Shown piece by piece: positions 27,153 to 35,516 of a DNA stretch of 58,509 bases. Every line of letters starts with the position of its first letter. Positions within the stretch are counted from its first letter, which is position 1. Source of the DNA: Clostridia bacterium (GTDB taxonomy: Bacteria > Bacillota > Clostridia > Oscillospirales > CAG-272); assembly GCA_017456985.1 (NCBI GenBank), contig JAFTIH010000009.1, positions 1 to 58,509 of the forward strand, read 5' to 3'. The translations under genes were made by a program, and so were the position numbers. The notes under the pieces were generated by a model, which saw only the letters and a list, made by a program, of their open reading frames with translations, was not told the DNA's origin and searched no databases.

Positions 27153-27992
27153 TTACGGACGGATGCCGCCGAGCGCGGTCCCGATAACGGTGCCGAACTG
27201 TGCGTTCTCGGGAATGAGGAAGCGCACGCCAAACATATTCGAGAGATTCAAAAACGCCTCGTGCGCGTAGTCGATGCGCGTGAGATTGCCCGTCAAGACG
27301 ATGTCCTTCACGCCGTGAGCGCGCGCGGCGAAGAGCGCGAGCATTCCCACCGTTTCAAAGACCATATTGACGATACCCTTGGCGAGGTCCGCGTCCGTCG
27401 CGCCGTCCGTGATCTTGCCGAAGTTGGCGGCGGTCATATGGTCGGGCATCGTAAGGTTCTGATCCTTTTTGGTGATGTCGCCGATGCGAAGGTCGATGTG
27501 CGCGAGGTCGCCCCCGTTTGCCAGCGCCTGAATGTAGTCGATGTCCTCAAGCCCCAGCATCTTGCGCGAGAGTCCCACGAGGGTACCGCCGCCAACGCCC
27601 GTGCCGCCGAGATATTCGGGTTCCTTGCCCGCTTCGGCATACACGATCGCCGTACCCGTACCCATACTGACCACGATTGCCTTTTCAAGCCCCGACAGAT
27701 ATAATCCGCCAAGACCGATGGAACGGAACTCGGGAACGGTGTCGCAGGGAAGGTTGTAAATGGGCTTGGACACGTGCGAGGAGCCGACGCCCGTCATCAA
27801 CACGCTCTCAATATCCGAGAGCGCGAGGTCGTTGTCGCTCGTGAAGCGCCCGAAGGCGCCGTAAATCGAGGTGATGGGGTCGGTGGCACGCACAAACAGC
27901 GGCTTGACCAGCGAAAAGCCCCCCTTCTCTCTGCGGAAGCCGACGATCTTGGTGGTACTGCCGCCCACGTCGATACCGATAATAACGCTCAT
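27153..27992 (-). CDS. coaW: Type II pantothenate kinase
   Basis: 279 residues; start at the ATG 7 nt after AAAGGAG. ASKHA fold: phosphate-1 IGIDVGGSTTK at the N-terminus, phosphate-2 VSMGTGTAIV, then GGTGVGGGTLVGLSRKMLG and the C-terminal GNLTRID, all typical of CoaW. It makes 4'-phosphopantothenate, the first step of CoA synthesis, and the type II form is not subject to CoA feedback in the cases studied. Confidence 0.9.
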   Translation of the reverse strand: MSVIIGIDVGGSTTKIVGFRREKGGFSLVKPLFVRATDPITSIYGAFGRFTSDNDLALSDIESVLMTGVGSSHVSKPIYNLPCDTVPEFRSIGLGGLYLSGLEKAIVVSMGTGTAIVYAEAGKEPEYLGGTGVGGGTLVGLSRKMLGLEDIDYIQALANGGDLAHIDLRIGDITKKDQNLTMPDHMTAANFGKITDGATDADLAKGIVNMVFETVGMLALFAARAHGVKDIVLTGNLTRIDYAHEAFLNLSNMFGVRFLIPENAQFGTVIGTALGGIRP

Positions 27993-28052
27993 ATCAAATT
28001 CTCCTTTCGGAAGAGTCTTTTTTTCTTTGTGCATCCATAGTAATACATCCTA

Positions 28053-28081
28053 ATTATACACGATTTTTGCGCGCGCGTCAA
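28053..28081 (-). promoter_or_regulatory. Promoter of coaW
   Basis: Minus strand TTGACG, 17 nt, TATAAT. Confidence 0.7.
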
Positions 28082-28130
28082 CCGTTTTGCCCAAAAAGAG
28101 CCCCTCTCGCAGGATTTTTTGCAAGAAAAC

Positions 28131-28159
28131 TTGAATTTTTCGCGCCCGTGTGCTAAACT
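28131..28159 (+). promoter_or_regulatory. Promoter of the HAD-IIA gene
   Basis: TTGAAT, 17 nt, TAAACT, 38 nt before the start. Confidence 0.5.
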
Positions 28160-28197
28160 AAAAAAGGAAATGACCACGCCGAAAGGAAGAAAAAAGA

Positions 28198-28989
28198 ATG
28201 GAACGAAACGAAATGCTCGCACGCATCCGCGCAAAGGAAGGCTTTCTTTGCGATATGGACGGCGTGATCTATCACGGCAACCGCCTGCTCGACGGCGCGT
28301 CCGCATTCGTCAATTGGCTGATCCGCGAGGGAAAGAAGTTCGTCTTCTTGACCAACAGCCCCGAGCGCACCCCGCACGAATTGAGTATGAAGCTTGAGCG
28401 AATGGGGCTTTCCGTTTCGCCCGACCATTTCTATACCAGCGCCCAGGCGACGGCGGCGTTTCTCGCCACCCAAAACCCGGGCTGTACCGCCTACGTCATC
28501 GGCGAGGCGGCGCTCTCCAAGGCGCTCTACGATAAGGGCATCTATATGAACGACGTCAACCCCGACTACGTCGTTTTGGGCGAAACGCGCACCTACGGCT
28601 TTGAAAAGCTCGAAAAGGCGATCGCGCTCGTGCGCGGCGGCGCCAAGCTCATCGGCGCCAACCCCGACACCGTGGGCGTCACCGAAACGGGCGTGATGCC
28701 CGCCACGGGCTCCCTCATCGCGCCCATCGAGATCGCCACGGGCAAAAAGGCGTACTTCGTGGGCAAGCCCAACCCCCTGATGCTCCGCCACGGCTTAAAC
28801 AAGCTCGGCTGTCACAGCGCCGACGTCGCGCTCGTGGGCGACCGTATGGACACCGACATCATCGCGGGCATCGAGTCCAATATGGACACCGTGCTGCTGC
28901 TCAGCGGCGTCACGGCGCGCGAGGACGTTGAAAGCTTCCCCTACCGCCCGAATTTTATCCTCGACGGGGTGGGGGATATCGTGAAATAA
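28198..28989 (+). CDS. HAD-IIA family hydrolase (NagD-like)
   Basis: 263 residues. DMDGVIYHG near 19 carries the nucleophile Asp, FLTNSPERT is motif II, and GDRMDTDIIAGI near 222 is motif III. The large cap is of the NagD/C2a type. These enzymes dephosphorylate nucleotides or sugar phosphates in the cytoplasm. It stands alone on the + strand and the substrate is unknown. Confidence 0.9.
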   Translation: MERNEMLARIRAKEGFLCDMDGVIYHGNRLLDGASAFVNWLIREGKKFVFLTNSPERTPHELSMKLERMGLSVSPDHFYTSAQATAAFLATQNPGCTAYVIGEAALSKALYDKGIYMNDVNPDYVVLGETRTYGFEKLEKAIALVRGGAKLIGANPDTVGVTETGVMPATGSLIAPIEIATGKKAYFVGKPNPLMLRHGLNKLGCHSADVALVGDRMDTDIIAGIESNMDTVLLLSGVTAREDVESFPYRPNFILDGVGDIVK

Positions 28990-29193
28990 TGGGTAGCGTG
29001 CCGATTTTCGGCATCTTTTCCCGCTCGCTCGCTTGACGTACGCTTGTACGCTTGTGCTCCCGATCGAAAAAATCTGCCGGGAAATCGCCTACGCCCCCCG
29101 CGAGAAGCGATGCTTTGGCTTGGGTGAGGCTCCTGCTTTTTAATTTTCACGCCCGCCGCAAATTCTGATGGCATCTCTATTATTTTAGCTACT
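28990..29193. other. Spacer with decayed small inverted repeats
   Basis: Contains GCCGATTTTCGGC (28999-29013 region) and GTACGCTTGTAC (29038-29050). GC-rich up to about 29110, then composition drops sharply into the AT-rich island. Confidence 0.4.
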
Positions 29194-29460
29194 TTGATGA
29201 TTATCATTTGGGTCCTACAGTTGCTTCTTGAAGTGCTTGCAACCGTTCTCGAGCCTAGAGTAAGGTTGCTTTGGGCGGGTATATTAAAAGACATAAAGCC
29301 CCTGGTCGCTACACATAATTTCTTTGCATCGGAAGAAAACGATTGGAACATTGATTTCGAAGAATACGAGGGCGAAATAAAACATCTTTCTAATGCGATG
29401 AAAGAAGAAAAAAAGAAGCTGATTGAGAAAAGCGAGCTCGTCGTATGCACGATTGATTAA
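29194..29460 (+). pseudogene. Fragment with one TM segment, 5' end missing
   Basis: Open frame of 88 residues starting at TTG/ATG codons without a ribosome site. The frame is open upstream to about 29130 and codes for hydrophobic residues, so the start is probably lost. The end is a charged helix (KEEKKKLIEKSEL). It may be the 3' part of a truncated gene; no family recognised. Confidence 0.35.
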
Positions 29461-29513
29461 CTGCGAGAAAAACAAAAATCGTCGCAACAAGTTGTATAGA
29501 GGAGGCGGCAAAA

Positions 29514-29771
29514 ATGGGTTTAAAGATCACATGCTTGTTTGTAATTTGTATTTGTATGGTAGTGGGAATAATTATGAGTGCAAAATATTTAAAAACCAAG
29601 TCGAGGTGGTTAGTAATTACTCTACTGCTGATTGGTCTTATTATAAGCATAATAAATATTAAAGAGAACCACTGGCATGGATGGAATGGAGCTGGGTTAA
29701 CAAATAGAACCACAGAGGCTAATCACTGGGATAATTTTGATTTTATTCTATGGCTATTTGAGAGGAAATAA
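29514..29771 (+). CDS. Small membrane protein of the AT-rich island
   Basis: 85 residues after AGAGGAGG. Two TM helices (about 4-22 and 30-48), then a short His/Trp/Asn-rich outer tail (HWHGWNGAG). AT-rich codons unlike the neighbours. It nearly touches the next gene (1 nt). No family recognised. Confidence 0.6.
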   Translation: MGLKITCLFVICICMVVGIIMSAKYLKTKSRWLVITLLLIGLIISIINIKENHWHGWNGAGLTNRTTEANHWDNFDFILWLFERK

Positions 29772-29772
29772 A

Positions 29773-30090
29773 ATGAAATTTAAAAAGAAACAGAAAAACT
29801 CTATATTGGACGATGCATATCGAAGATATTATAGTAATCAATCGATAACGTATGAAGAATATGTTATTATGCTGGCAACAAATGACGAGCTGTGGTTTTG
29901 GCACAACAATACAGAATATCAAGTTGTTTACAATATTCCAGGTTTTACTACCATGTATGTGACCAAATATGATGGTGAAAAAAAGTTATCCGAATATTCA
30001 GAAAATTATAAATCAATAATTGACATGCTTGAAAATTTTACAATTGATGGAAGACGTATCAGAGATATTTGGTCTGAAGTTTCTTTTTGA
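29773..30090 (+). CDS. Small acidic protein of the AT-rich island, possible immunity type
   Basis: 105 residues from the ATG at 29773. Soluble, acidic and Tyr/Trp-rich (YEEYVIMLATNDELWFWHNNTEYQVVY..). Size, composition and position after a small membrane gene and a truncated gene resemble orphan immunity genes of polymorphic toxin loci; this is inference only. A + strand terminator follows at 30183. Confidence 0.55.
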   Translation: MKFKKKQKNSILDDAYRRYYSNQSITYEEYVIMLATNDELWFWHNNTEYQVVYNIPGFTTMYVTKYDGEKKLSEYSENYKSIIDMLENFTIDGRRIRDIWSEVSF

Positions 30091-30182
30091 TTTTTAAGTT
30101 TTTATTCATGGTCAAAACAATTTTTTCTCAGCACTTTGAACACTTGGACCGTACATTTTTTGCCAACCACCCCGTTTTTATT

Positions 30183-30210
30183 AAAAAGCCGCCCTTTGGG
30201 GCGGCTTTTT
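30183..30210. terminator. Terminator at the end of the AT-rich island
   Basis: AAAAAGCCGCCC, TTTG, GGGCGGCTTTTT; serves both converging genes. Confidence 0.85.
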
Positions 30211-30216
30211 CTCGTA

Positions 30217-30741
30217 TTACGGAGTTTTCTTGCGGGCGCGGTAGAGCCCGATGGCAGAGGACAGGATGGCGACGCTCTCGTTAGCGATGCCGCCGATGGA
30301 AAAGACGAGGATATTATAGACGAGGATGAGTGAGCAGGTACCGATGACGCTGGCGCGCAAGAGGTTTTGCTTGCCGAGGGAGAGGAAATAGGTGTTGACG
30401 ACGAGCGCGACGGTGATGAGCAAAGAGTGAGGTCCCTGCCACGAGAGGACGCAAAGGACGACGAGCGCCGCCGAGAAGAGGGTCGCGAGCGAGAGCGGGA
30501 GCAGGAGCGTGCGCGCTTTGCGCTTGCCCTCGAAAAAGTAGGCGACGTTGCGCACGATGCAAACGATATTGAGAAAGAAGCCGCTGTCCGCGCCGATAAG
30601 CATATAATGAAAGACGAAAAGCGCGGTGGACGCCGTTTGGAGCACAAGCAGCACGCGCGGCGTTTTGGCTTGGTAGGATAGGAAGGTGAGCAAGAGCCCC
30701 AAAATGCCAAGGGCTTGCCCGAAGATCTCAAGGGGAGTCAT
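30217..30741 (-). CDS. YgjV-family inner membrane protein
   Basis: 174 residues from the ATG at 30741. Five or six TM helices. The pattern ALGILGLLLTFLSYQAKT... HYMLIGADSGFFLN... RNVAYF matches the YgjV family, whose function is unknown. A longer in-frame reading upstream is ruled out by a strong promoter at 30776-30803. Confidence 0.75.
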   Translation of the reverse strand: MTPLEIFGQALGILGLLLTFLSYQAKTPRVLLVLQTASTALFVFHYMLIGADSGFFLNIVCIVRNVAYFFEGKRKARTLLLPLSLATLFSAALVVLCVLSWQGPHSLLITVALVVNTYFLSLGKQNLLRASVIGTCSLILVYNILVFSIGGIANESVAILSSAIGLYRARKKTP

Positions 30742-30775
30742 AGACGCATCCTCTTCTTGGCTTTTTTCTTGCTTT

Positions 30776-30803
30776 ATTATAGCACGCCCGCCCGAAATGT
30801 CAA
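30776..30803 (-). promoter_or_regulatory. Promoter of the YgjV-like gene
   Basis: Minus strand TTGACA, 16 nt, TATAAT with TG extension. Confidence 0.75.
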
Positions 30804-30811
30804 GGGGGGGC

Positions 30812-30841
30812 TTGACAAATCGAGGTCTTTCTTGGTAGAAT
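30812..30841 (+). promoter_or_regulatory. Promoter of the PfkB-family gene
   Basis: TTGACA, 18 nt, TAGAAT, 30 nt before the ATG and back to back with the divergent promoter. Confidence 0.7.
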
Positions 30842-30870
30842 GAAGAGGAAAACAGAAAAGAGGGGAAACG

Positions 30871-31803
30871 ATGAAAAGCATTCTGACCGTAACGCTCAAT
30901 CCTGCGTTTGATCTGCACCTGTCGCTGGACGCTTTTTTGCCCGAGCGGGAGAATTACGCGCACGCCGCGCGCACCGATGCGGGGGGCAAGGGCGTCAACA
31001 TTTCGCGCGTTTTGACGGCGCTTGGCGTAGAAAACGAGGCGCTTTTGGCACTCGGCACCGAGAACGGTGCGCCCTTTGAGGCGGCGCTTCGGGCGGATGG
31101 CATTCGCTTCCATCCCTTTTATACCGAGGGGCGCATCCGTGAGAATATCACCCTGCATCCCACGGGCGCGCGCGAAACGCGCGTGAGCCTTGACACCTTT
31201 TCGCTCTCGGCGGACACCTTTGCGCGCATTGGCGACGCCCTTCTTGCGGCGGCGGGGTCGGACACCGCCATCGCGTTTGCGGGGCGCATTCCGCGCGGGG
31301 TAGAGAAGGGGGCGGTCGTCGCGCTTCTCGGGTCCTTGAAAAGGGCGGGCGCGGCGCTTTATCTTGACTGCAACTCCTTGGTGGCGGCGGATCTGAAAGC
31401 TATCCATCCTACCTTTATCAAGCCCAACGAGGAAGAGATCGTCGCACTGTACGGCGAGCCCATCGCGAGCGCCGAGGATGCCGCGCGCGCGGCACTTCGG
31501 ATGGTGGCGGACGGCTACGCCGAGCGCGTGATGATCAGCCTTGGCGAAAGGGGTGCGGCGTTTGCGGACGCCTTTGGCGCCATAACGGTGCGCGTTCCCG
31601 CCGTTACCCCCGTTTCCACCATCGGCGCGGGGGACAGCACGGTCGCGGGAATGATCGCCGCCGCGCAAAAGGGACTTGCGCGGGAAGAGGCGCTTTGCTT
31701 TGCGTGTGCGTGCGGCACGGCGGCGTGCTTAACGGAAGGAACCGCTCCGCCCGACGCGCTGACGGTAGCGGAGATCCTTTCGCGGGTGACGGTAAAGAGA
31801 TAA
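30871..31803 (+). CDS. PfkB-family hexose-phosphate kinase (1-phosphofructokinase-like)
   Basis: 310 residues. LTVTLNPAFDL at the start and AGGKGVNISRVL (PfkB signature 1) near 36-47 are those of the FruK/LacC group. IGAGDSTVAGM near 252 holds the catalytic Asp and anion hole. It phosphorylates fructose-1-phosphate or tagatose-6-phosphate. No PTS or regulator gene is adjacent, so the substrate is not decided. AGAGGGGAAACG is the ribosome site. Confidence 0.85.
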   Translation: MKSILTVTLNPAFDLHLSLDAFLPERENYAHAARTDAGGKGVNISRVLTALGVENEALLALGTENGAPFEAALRADGIRFHPFYTEGRIRENITLHPTGARETRVSLDTFSLSADTFARIGDALLAAAGSDTAIAFAGRIPRGVEKGAVVALLGSLKRAGAALYLDCNSLVAADLKAIHPTFIKPNEEEIVALYGEPIASAEDAARAALRMVADGYAERVMISLGERGAAFADAFGAITVRVPAVTPVSTIGAGDSTVAGMIAAAQKGLAREEALCFACACGTAACLTEGTAPPDALTVAEILSRVTVKR

Positions 31804-31805
31804 AC

Positions 31806-31835
31806 AAAAAAGAGGAACGAGAGTTCCTCTTTTTT
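31806..31835 (+). terminator. Terminator of the PfkB-family gene
   Basis: AAAAAGAGGAAC, GAGA loop, GTTCCTCTTTTT. Confidence 0.85.
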
Positions 31836-31836
31836 G

Positions 31837-31936
31837 TGATGAAATGATTGCTTCGCAATCTTGAAATGCGCTCCCTTTGGTCGCGCTTGAAATGACGCTA
31901 ACGCGTCTTGAACTACACGCTTCGCGTGCATGAAAG
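31837..31936. repeat. Hairpin array B (linker TTGAAAT)
   Basis: Hairpins GATTGC-TTC-GCAATC (31846-31860), a degenerate GCGC..GCGC unit (31868-31886), GACGC-TAAC-GCGTC (31894-31907) and CACGC-TTC-GCGTG (31916-31928). They are separated by TGATGAAAT (31837), TTGAAAT (31861, 31887), TTGAACT (31908) and ATGAAAG (31930). Fills the spacer between pfkB-type and hpt genes together with the 146-bp block. Confidence 0.75.
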
Positions 31937-31951
31937 GAACTGACTCCCTTT

Positions 31952-32097
31952 ATGCCCGCAGGCATTTACTCCTTGCTCGCAACGCCGTTTGCACGGCGGC
32001 ACTTCGTGCTTTGTTCCGCTTTGCGGAACGCTCGCGGAGCAATCGGCGCGTGGCTCGCTCGTGCAAGCACGGACTCGCTCACGCTTGATTATCACGA
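31952..32097. repeat. 146-bp dispersed hairpin-dense repeat, copy 1
   Basis: 144 of 146 positions match 40708-40853. It contains ATGCC-CGCA-GGCAT, GCCGT-TTGC-ACGGC, GTTCCGC-TTT-GCGGAAC, GCTC-GCG-GAGC and GTGC-AA-GCAC. It lies downstream of hpt in the same orientation as copy 2 relative to its upstream gene. A conserved open frame across both copies reflects the repeat, not a gene. Confidence 0.9.
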
Positions 32098-32116
32098 GTC
32101 CCGCAAGGGATTCATT

Positions 32117-32668
32117 TCATTGCGGAGTCGGCTCCGCGTACTCCGCAATATAGGGAAGCGTGCGGTAATATTCGGCGCAGTCAAGACCGTAGCCGATGAC
32201 GAAGTGGTCGGGAATGGTGAAGAGTGAGTAGTCCGCCTTGAAATCGACCACGCGGCGCGAGGGCTTGTCGAGCAGCGTCACGACGCGGAGCGAAAGCGGA
32301 TTTCTCGTCGATAAGAGCTTGACGATGTCCGAGAGCGTTCTGCCCGTGTCCACGATGTCCTCAATGATGACGACGTGATACCCGTCGAGCTTTTGCGAAA
32401 GGTCCATCGTAATATTGACCACGCCCGAGGAATCGGTTCCCTCGTAGTAGCTCTTGGCACACATAAAGCCGATCTCGGCAGGAACAGTGACGGCGCGGCA
32501 GATGTCTGCCAAAAAGACGAAGGAGCCCTTCAAGATCGAAACGAGCAGAATGGGTCTTCCGTCGTAGATGGCGTCGATGTATTTCGCCGCCTCCTTGATC
32601 TTCTCGTCGATCTCCTCCTTGGTGATCAGCACGCGCTTGATTTTTGCTTGATAGGTCTGGATGTCCAT
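32117..32668 (-). CDS. hpt: Hypoxanthine phosphoribosyltransferase
   Basis: 183 residues. The PRPP-binding motif VVIIEDIVDTGRTL near 100-113 and ILKGSFVFLADICR near 45 are diagnostic. It salvages hypoxanthine/guanine to IMP/GMP. It is 24 nt downstream of gltS and probably in one operon with gltS and the acyltransferase. The last codons contain the hairpin GCGGAG-TCGG-CTCCGC (32122-32137), so the C-terminal AEPTPQ looks like an invasion of the coding end by the hairpin array that follows. Confidence 0.95.
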   Translation of the reverse strand: MDIQTYQAKIKRVLITKEEIDEKIKEAAKYIDAIYDGRPILLVSILKGSFVFLADICRAVTVPAEIGFMCAKSYYEGTDSSGVVNITMDLSQKLDGYHVVIIEDIVDTGRTLSDIVKLLSTRNPLSLRVVTLLDKPSRRVVDFKADYSLFTIPDHFVIGYGLDCAEYYRTLPYIAEYAEPTPQ

Positions 32669-32692
32669 AATCGTCTCCTTGTAAAGAACTGT

Positions 32693-34090
32693 TTACATTT
32701 CGTCGGTTTTATTGCCTTTTTTGCGGAAAATATACTTGCGGAACAGAACGAGGCACAGCACGCCGAAGAGCCCCAAGAGAACAAAGAAATATGGGACGGG
32801 TGCGTCGGGGACGCGGGGCGCGATAAGCATAATGGGGAAGCCCAGCACGATGGCGGGGAAGTTCTGATATACGAGGTTGTCCGAGGCGGGGGTGCGGAAA
32901 TCCTTGTCCACCTCGCGAAGAAGGATGATGCCCGTGCTCGCGGTACCCGTGAGCATACCGTACATCGCGAGAAACTGCTCCTCGGCGTAGTCGGGGAAGA
33001 GCCGTTTGGCGACGAAGCGGTTAAAGAGGTAGGTGACGGCGGTGCCGACGACGGCGAGGATGAGGATCACGCCCCAATAATTTTCGAGAATGTCAAGACG
33101 GATGGCGGCGATGCCCGCTACCACCATAATATCAAAAAAGAAGTTGCTCGCGCGGGTCATTAAGAAGTTGTTGGTGTATTTCTTTTTGACGATGCGCTTT
33201 TTGCGCAGAAAATTGAGCAGCACCTTGATGAGGGTCGCTACCAGAACGCCGAGCAGGAAGTTGAAGCCGAAGATGACCGACTTCATCCCGGGGAGCAGGG
33301 CGCCGAGTCCCAGCATCAGCCCGTAGGCACCGAGGTAGGCGACGAGGATGAGCGCGATCTGCACCGTCATTTTGTCGATGCTCTCCTGCATCGGGATCTC
33401 AAACGCGCTTTCCACGCGGTCGGTGTGCAGGGAGCCGTCGGTGCGCTGGGATCTCACGAGCTTTCCCGTGCGTTTCATAATAATTAAGTGGATAACGCCG
33501 CCCACGGACGCCGCAAGGAAGCCCAGCGCGGCGATGGTCAGACCGAAGTTTTTACCGCCCACGAAGCCGTTTTGCGTTTCGTAAATGGTGCCGTAGTTGA
33601 GCGCCTGTCCCGTGCCCTGACCAAAGCCGAAGGGAAGAAGGATGCCCGCCGAGGAAAAGAGCCCGGGGACGACGAGCGCCGCAAGGAGCGTTACGCCCAG
33701 ACCCACGGAGGCTTGGAGTAGATAGGTTGCAACGGTGGTAACGCCCGTGTTGAGCGTTTCCTCTGCCCGCGCCTTCGTGAGCTTGCCGCCCGTGGTCTTG
33801 AACGCCGAGGCGATAAAGCCGAGCGCGAGTGCGTGGTAGGTGATGATCTCAAGCGTTGCCATTCCCTTGCCCGCAAAGGGCGCGCTGTCGAAAAGAAGCT
33901 CGCTCGTCACGGCGGTATAGATCGAGGAAATGATCAGCAAGAGAATGCCGCCAAGCACCGAGGTGGGGATGAGCGACTCCCGCAAGAAGGGAACGGCTTT
34001 TTTGATGACGTTGGCAACGAGAAGGCTGCCGAGCAGGACGCCGAACAGTAAGATCCAGCTCCATACCTCAAAGTCCCAGAAATTTGACAT
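32693..34090 (-). CDS. gltS: GltS-family sodium:glutamate symporter
   Basis: 465 residues; ATG at 34090 chosen for AAGGAG 6 nt upstream. About 11 TM helices in two inverted halves. The LPFGFGQGTGQALNYG loop is the re-entrant pore motif of GltS/ESS carriers, which import glutamate with Na+. It overlaps the acyltransferase 3' end by 23 nt, so co-translated. The middle hydrophilic loop (about 210-240) is longer than in E. coli GltS. Confidence 0.85.
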   Translation of the reverse strand: MSNFWDFEVWSWILLFGVLLGSLLVANVIKKAVPFLRESLIPTSVLGGILLLIISSIYTAVTSELLFDSAPFAGKGMATLEIITYHALALGFIASAFKTTGGKLTKARAEETLNTGVTTVATYLLQASVGLGVTLLAALVVPGLFSSAGILLPFGFGQGTGQALNYGTIYETQNGFVGGKNFGLTIAALGFLAASVGGVIHLIIMKRTGKLVRSQRTDGSLHTDRVESAFEIPMQESIDKMTVQIALILVAYLGAYGLMLGLGALLPGMKSVIFGFNFLLGVLVATLIKVLLNFLRKKRIVKKKYTNNFLMTRASNFFFDIMVVAGIAAIRLDILENYWGVILILAVVGTAVTYLFNRFVAKRLFPDYAEEQFLAMYGMLTGTASTGIILLREVDKDFRTPASDNLVYQNFPAIVLGFPIMLIAPRVPDAPVPYFFVLLGLFGVLCLVLFRKYIFRKKGNKTDEM

Positions 34091-35273
34091 TGGCATCTCC
34101 TTTTTTAAGGTTTTTGTAGCGGTGATACAGATGCACGTACTTTAAGGCGTTAAAGGATCTGCCACCGACGATCTGTAAAATACCGTCCTCGGTATAAAGA
34201 TCGAGCTTGTTTTTGCCCAGCACCGTGACGGCGCCGAGCGCGTCGAAGGGGTATTCCGACGCCTCGCCCCCGTGGGTGAGCAGGATGCCATCCCCGTACA
34301 GTGCGATCGTGGCGCGCGCGGCAAGGGGCTCCTTTTTCTTATAGGGAATGACGCGCAAGATTTTCACCTGCTCGGTGTAAAGCGGCTCGCGCGTGCTTGT
34401 AAAGTCGTGAGAATTGATAAAATCGCATTGAAAGTCGTACCACGCGCCGACGAAGCGGAAGGGAAAGTCCCCCGAAAGCTCCCGCGTGGGTAGGTAGGTG
34501 CTCCTTTTGCCGCAGTTCAGGCAGGAAATTTCGTTTTTCTTGCTCGCAAAGCGCGAGAGCCCGCATTCGGGGCAAACGTAGAGCGCGCGCTCAAGGTGCT
34601 CTGCAAGGGCGTGTCCTTTGAAGCGTGCCTCGGCGTTCCCTTCGTCCACGGACAGCTCGCGGCAGATCAGCTCGTAAAGCGCCGCATCCGAGAGCGACGC
34701 CATCTCCTCGACCGAAACGGTGCGGGAGACGCCCGCCGTCATCCTGCCGCGGCGCACCTTGTCCGCCCAGCGCGGATGCACGCCGTAGCCTCCCTCGATG
34801 CGGTAAAGCAAAAGCGGCAAGCGCATCTTGCGGCAAAGCGGCACGATCGCGGGGTTGATATACTCGGTCTTGCCGCTATACGTGCGGTTGCCCTCGGGTG
34901 CAATGGCGACGGTGCCGCCCTCGCGTGCCACACGCAGGCAGCTCATCACCGCCGAAACATCCGTCGTTTGCTTTTTGATGGGAATGGGGGCAACGAGGTA
35001 GCGGATGACCGAGGAGAGGAAGCCCATCGAAAACAGGTCCTCCGAGGCGAGGTAATAGACGGGCTCGCGGAAGGAAAGCCCCACGAAAAACTGGTCGAAT
35101 GCCGTCTGGTGATTATATAGCACGAGGAAGGGACCCTTGCCATCCTTGTAGCGGCGGATCCTTACGCGGTACTTTAAGCGCGTATATACGCCAAGCGTCC
35201 ACGCGAGCAGATGCCGCACGACGCGGTGGCGGAAGCGTAAATGCCCGCGCCGCCCCGATTTCTTTTTTGCCAT
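34068..35273 (-). CDS. PlsC-type acyltransferase fused to a zinc-ribbon and C-terminal domain
   Basis: 401 residues against about 200-250 for simple PlsC. Residues 1-230 carry the acyltransferase motifs: NHQTAFD (H..D, near 53) and APEGNRT (EG.R, near 130). At about 235-265 the four Cys of CPECGLSRF...CLNCGK form a zinc ribbon. The last 140 residues are a PH-like beta domain (YGDGILLTHGGEASEYPFDALGAVTVL). It may acylate lysophosphatidate or another lipid at the membrane; the zinc-ribbon fusion is unusual. First gene of an operon with gltS and hpt. Confidence 0.75.
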   Translation of the reverse strand: MAKKKSGRRGHLRFRHRVVRHLLAWTLGVYTRLKYRVRIRRYKDGKGPFLVLYNHQTAFDQFFVGLSFREPVYYLASEDLFSMGFLSSVIRYLVAPIPIKKQTTDVSAVMSCLRVAREGGTVAIAPEGNRTYSGKTEYINPAIVPLCRKMRLPLLLYRIEGGYGVHPRWADKVRRGRMTAGVSRTVSVEEMASLSDAALYELICRELSVDEGNAEARFKGHALAEHLERALYVCPECGLSRFASKKNEISCLNCGKRSTYLPTRELSGDFPFRFVGAWYDFQCDFINSHDFTSTREPLYTEQVKILRVIPYKKKEPLAARATIALYGDGILLTHGGEASEYPFDALGAVTVLGKNKLDLYTEDGILQIVGGRSFNALKYVHLYHRYKNLKKGDANVKFLGL

Positions 35274-35320
35274 CGTATCAATACCTCTCTATGGAAGTTG
35301 ACGTGTCATCATTTAATTTT

Positions 35321-35349
35321 ATTATAGTAAAAAAAGCGGGAGTTGTCAA
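35321..35349 (-). promoter_or_regulatory. Promoter of the acyltransferase-gltS-hpt operon
   Basis: Minus strand TTGACA, 17 nt, TATAAT. Confidence 0.85.
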
Positions 35350-35357
35350 GAAAAAAT

Positions 35358-35388
35358 GAAAAAAGCAAGTGCAAAGCACTTGCTTTTT
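35358..35388. terminator. Terminator behind hairpin array C
   Basis: AAGCAAGTGC, AAA, GCACTTGCTT with A/T tracts at both ends. Confidence 0.8.
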
Positions 35389-35516
35389 TGGGAATGCGCG
35401 TCTTGGGGGTGAAATTTCTTGCGCCACACTTTTTGGCGAAGTCTTCGCTACGGTGAAGGTGAAGTTGCGCAACGAACGCACTTCTTCGCATAGATCAGGG
35501 TGCTGCACAGTGAAGT

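Noticed and set aside
30742..31668. Long in-frame extension upstream of the YgjV-like gene
   Set aside because: Antisense to the PfkB-family gene; a consensus promoter lies between.
31913..32095. Short minus-strand frame conserved with 40489-40875
   Set aside because: Conservation is that of the 146-bp non-coding repeat; hairpin arms dictate the residues, and frame ends differ outside the block.
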